Translations under genes and position numbers: made by a program
From: an uncultured Clostridia bacterium
GTDB taxonomy: Bacteria; Bacillota; Clostridia; Oscillospirales; CAG-272
Direction of reading: 5' to 3'
Length of the DNA: 8,140 nt
Assembly (NCBI GenBank): GCA_947306035.1
Contig: CAMZFG010000031.1
Span: 1 to 8,140, forward strand
Part shown: positions 6,743-8,140 of the stretch, one piece after another
Numbering within the stretch: the stretch's first letter is position 1
Layout: each line of letters starts with the position of its first letter
Notes under the pieces: generated by a model
Told to the model about the DNA's origin: nothing
Database searches by the model: none
Seen by the model: only the letters and a program-made list of their open reading frames with translations

Positions 6743-6765
6743 AAGCAATGTTGCATTGACAAATC
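6714..6765 (+). repeat. 10-bp direct repeat TTGACAAATC, two copies 42 bases apart
   Basis: Copies lie at 6714-6723 (containing the -35 box of the rpmF promoter) and 6756-6765 (in the expected rpmF leader, just before the Shine-Dalgarno box). The second copy has no -10 box at a proper distance, so it is not obviously a promoter. Two equal sites around a start point could bind one regulator, but chance or local duplication is possible. Confidence 0.55.
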
Positions 6766-6784
6766 CCAAGGAGGTGTAGGTAGA

Positions 6785-6967
6785 ATGGCAGTTCCGAAGA
6801 AAAAAGTTTCCAAAGCGCGCAGAGATAAAAGACGCTCCAACAACTCCAAACTCGACATGCCGGGCATGGTCAAATGCCCCAAATGCGGCGAGTACGTGCT
6901 GGCGCATCACGTTTGCAAGGCCTGCGGCTACTACGACGGTGAAGAGATCGTCAAAAAGGAAGCGTAA
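6785..6967 (+). CDS. rpmF: 50S ribosomal protein L32 (bL32), zinc-ribbon form
   Basis: L32 is a small basic protein of the large ribosomal subunit that contacts 23S rRNA. The 60-residue product has the usual length and the family start [18 protein letters not shown]. Cys31 and Cys34 (CPKC) with Cys44 and Cys47 (CKAC) make the complete zinc ribbon, so this is the zinc-binding form and not a zinc-free paralogue of the kind some bacteria use in zinc starvation. ATG 6785 follows a very strong ribosome-binding site, AAGGAGGTG (6768-6776), with 8 bases between, as expected for a highly made ribosomal protein. It lies 48 bases after ylbN and is expressed from both the upstream promoter and its own. 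In many Firmicutes plsX and fab genes follow rpmF, but here a terminator follows directly. Confidence 0.98.
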   Translation: MAVPKKKVSKARRDKRRSNNSKLDMPGMVKCPKCGEYVLAHHVCKACGYYDGEEIVKKEA

Positions 6968-6976
6968 AAAAACGAT

Positions 6977-7010
6977 AAAAATCCCCCCGTTCGGGGGGGT
7001 TTTTATTTTT
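6977..7010. terminator. Bidirectional intrinsic terminator between rpmF and the ylbJ-like gene
   Basis: CCCCCC (6983-6988) pairs with GGGGGG (6993-6998) around a GTTC loop. Flanking A (6977-6981) and T (7000-7004) runs extend the stem, and a further T-run follows at 7006-7010. On the - strand the same hairpin is followed by five T and then by a run of seven. The ylbJ-like stop codon (7003-7005) lies in the T-rich arm, so both convergent genes end on one element, as at 2598-2627. Confidence 0.93.
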
Positions 7011-8070
7011 GCCTTTTCGGCAAACGGCCCATCGCAGAAAGCAAGAGAACGGACAAAAAGAGAACGGAAAAAGAAGTGCGCGCCAAAGTCAGACCGGCTG
7101 CCGGAACGGTCAAGGCGGCGGTCGGCACGGCGCGGCGGCAAAAGCGCCAAAGGCCCCACGCGGCGGCCGTGGAGAGAGCGGAGACGCAAAGGCGCGCGGC
7201 AAGATACAGCGGCAGGGGCGGCGCGGCCCCGTCGGCAAGCGAGCGCAGCTGCAGGGCAACGGTCAGACCGACAAAGCCGCAGAGGAACGCGCAGCAAACG
7301 AAAGCCGCGCGGGGCGAAAGAGCGGCGGCGGCCGCCACCCCCGCGCCGAGTTCCGTCACGCCGCGAAAAACCGCTTGCAGCAGGGGAGAAAGGTGCGCCG
7401 TCAAAAACGAAAGCCCGCCGAGCAGACCCGCCGCGGCCAGGCAAAAGCCGAGAACGCGCACCATGGCGGCGGTGGCCGACGCCACGCACGCGGGCAGATC
7501 AAAACCGCTTTTTTCAATACCGTTACGCGGTATATCGGCGTTTTCCGGCTCTTTTGAAAACAGAAAACGCGAGAGCGCACACAAAAAGAACGCCGCGCCC
7601 GTCACGATCAGCCACAGGTAAAACCCCAGCCGTCTGTCGCCGCAAACGCCGCCGACCGCGCCGACCGTAAAGCCGAGCCCCGGGTTGTTGCCGAACAGAA
7701 AAAGACGGTCGCGGTCGCCCCTGCCGACGCGCCCCTCTTTGTACAGCGCCGCGGCCTGCAGACAGCACACGGGCGTGCCGCAGACAAGACCGATCAGCAG
7801 GGCGGAAGCCGCCGCGGGCGAAAGACCCGTCAGGCGCGCCACGGGCTTTGCGAGCGGCCGTGTCAGGCGTTCACCCGCGCCGGAACGCGTCAGCCATTCC
7901 GACAGGATCAGAAAGGGGAACAGCGCCGGCAGCAGCGTGCCGCCCGCGAAAACGAGCCCCTGCCGCACCCCCTCGGCCACCGCCTGCCCGCGCAGCAGCA
8001 AAAGTGCGGGAACGGCGGCCGCAAAAAGAAGATCAAGCAGGGAACGTGGCGCGAAAACCGCCTTTTTCAC
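7003..8070 (-). CDS. ylbJ: YlbJ-like sporulation integral membrane protein (nucleoside-recognition/GATE domain)
   Basis: YlbJ is a multi-pass membrane protein needed for normal spore formation in B. subtilis, where it is made in the mother cell under sigma-E. Its transported substrate, if any, is not known. From GTG 8070 the product has 355 residues, somewhat shorter than the about 400 of B. subtilis YlbJ. Likely membrane helices are at about 11-27, 36-57, 86-106, 130-142, 148-170, 200-223, 243-273, 286-308 and 330-347. The family-like parts are GTLLPALFPFLILSEWL (44-60), followed by a gapped G-x-P segment (GTPVCCLQAAALYKEG, 98-113) and FGNNPGLGFTVGAVG (126-140). The start is uncertain. GTG 8082 lies inside AAGGAG itself and cannot be served by it, while GTG 8070 lies 11 bases after that box and begins MKKAVF. 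The relation to the YlbJ/GATE superfamily is fairly sure, but a role in sporulation here is inferred from homology and the promoter. Confidence 0.83.
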   Translation of the reverse strand: MKKAVFAPRSLLDLLFAAAVPALLLLRGQAVAEGVRQGLVFAGGTLLPALFPFLILSEWLTRSGAGERLTRPLAKPVARLTGLSPAAASALLIGLVCGTPVCCLQAAALYKEGRVGRGDRDRLFLFGNNPGLGFTVGAVGGVCGDRRLGFYLWLIVTGAAFFLCALSRFLFSKEPENADIPRNGIEKSGFDLPACVASATAAMVRVLGFCLAAAGLLGGLSFLTAHLSPLLQAVFRGVTELGAGVAAAAALSPRAAFVCCAFLCGFVGLTVALQLRSLADGAAPPLPLYLAARLCVSALSTAAAWGLWRFCRRAVPTAALTVPAAGLTLARTSFSVLFLSVLLLSAMGRLPKRQK

Positions 8071-8073
8071 GGC

Positions 8074-8100
8074 ATAAATCACTCCTTTTTCACATAGATT
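8074..8100 (+). promoter_or_regulatory. Sigma-E-like promoter for the gene starting at 8135
   Basis: GCATAAA (its ATA at 8074-8076) stands 14 bases before CATAGATT (8093-8100), the same architecture as on the other strand. A start near 8107 gives a leader of about 28 bases before ATG 8135. The sequence also contains the ribosome-binding site of the opposite gene. Confidence 0.5.
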
Positions 8101-8109
8101 TCATTGCAC

Positions 8110-8136
8110 ATTCTATGGCAAGGAGAAAACGATTAT
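8110..8136 (-). promoter_or_regulatory. Sigma-E-like promoter of the ylbJ-like gene
   Basis: On the - strand GCATAAT (its ATA at 8134-8136) stands 14 bases before CATAGAAT (8110-8117). The mother-cell sigma-E consensus, as I recall it, has an ATA-type -35 element and a CATAnnnT -10 element with about this spacing. A start near 8103 gives a leader of about 33 bases. I see no convincing sigma-A promoter here. B. subtilis ylbJ belongs to the sigma-E regulon, which fits. Confidence 0.6.
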
Positions 8137-8140
8137 GCTC
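8135..8140 (+). CDS. Start of an unidentified gene, cut by the window end
   Basis: Only ATG CTC is visible. The call rests on AAGGAG (8120-8125), 9 bases before the ATG, and on the promoter candidate upstream. Nothing can be said of the product. If the promoter call is right, it would be expressed with the ylbJ-like gene during sporulation. Confidence 0.5.

Noticed and set aside
6182..7489. A - strand open frame of 435 codons spanning ylbN, rpmF and part of the ylbJ-like gene
   Set aside because: It crosses two sigma-A promoters, a terminator and three better supported genes, and its translation shows no family motif.
6939..7670. A + strand open frame of 243 codons, extremely rich in Arg, Lys and Pro
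   Set aside because: It starts inside rpmF, passes through the terminator and is antisense to the ylbJ-like gene. Its composition is what a GC-rich membrane protein gene gives when read backwards.
1..8140. CRISPR arrays, insertion sequences, tRNA or rRNA genes, phage or defence genes
   Set aside because: I looked for spaced repeats, transposase-like frames, terminal repeats and RNA folds on both strands and found none that could be supported.

Overview
The window reads as chromosomal DNA of a GC-rich, probably spore-forming member of the Firmicutes, most likely a gut-type clostridial lineage. Three things point there. The gene set rsmD, coaD, ylbJ-like, ylbN (DUF177) and rpmF is the one found together in Bacillus subtilis and its relatives. 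One gene is a homologue of the sporulation membrane protein YlbJ. Shine-Dalgarno boxes are strong (AGGAGG type) and several promoters match the housekeeping sigma-A consensus exactly. Species cannot be named from the sequence alone.

Layout. Bases 1-2595 (+) form one gene string: the 3' part of uvrC (nucleotide excision repair), rsmD (16S rRNA m2G966 methyltransferase, overlapping uvrC by 4 bases), coaD (CoA biosynthesis) and a six-helix membrane protein resembling the DUF308/HdeD group. It ends at a strong terminator at 2598-2627. On the - strand, nnrD (repair of hydrated NAD(P)H) ends inside that terminator. A short divergent control region (3494-3656) separates nnrD from a large + strand gene for a family GH78 alpha-L-rhamnosidase without a signal peptide.

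Bases 6150-6967 (+) hold ylbN (DUF177) and rpmF (ribosomal protein L32). Each has its own sigma-A promoter with both hexamers perfect and a 17-bp spacer. The first has its -35 box in the loop of a 10-bp inverted repeat. A second bidirectional terminator (6977-7010) serves rpmF and, from the other side, the - strand ylbJ-like gene. At the right edge, 8071-8134 carries two overlapping, divergent promoter candidates that both look like sporulation sigma-E promoters. One would serve the ylbJ-like gene. The other would serve a gene whose start codon (8135) is cut off by the window end.

How the genes fit together. Most of the window is housekeeping: DNA repair, ribosome modification and assembly, cofactor synthesis and cofactor repair. 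The accessory part is the orphan rhamnosidase with its own promoter, and possibly the small membrane protein. These, with nnrD, sit inside what is one uninterrupted cluster in B. subtilis. I do not see an unmistakably new multi-gene system. The points most worth a second look are regulatory: the mirrored sigma-E-like promoters, the hairpin around a consensus -35 box, and the repeated TTGACAAATC motif before rpmF.
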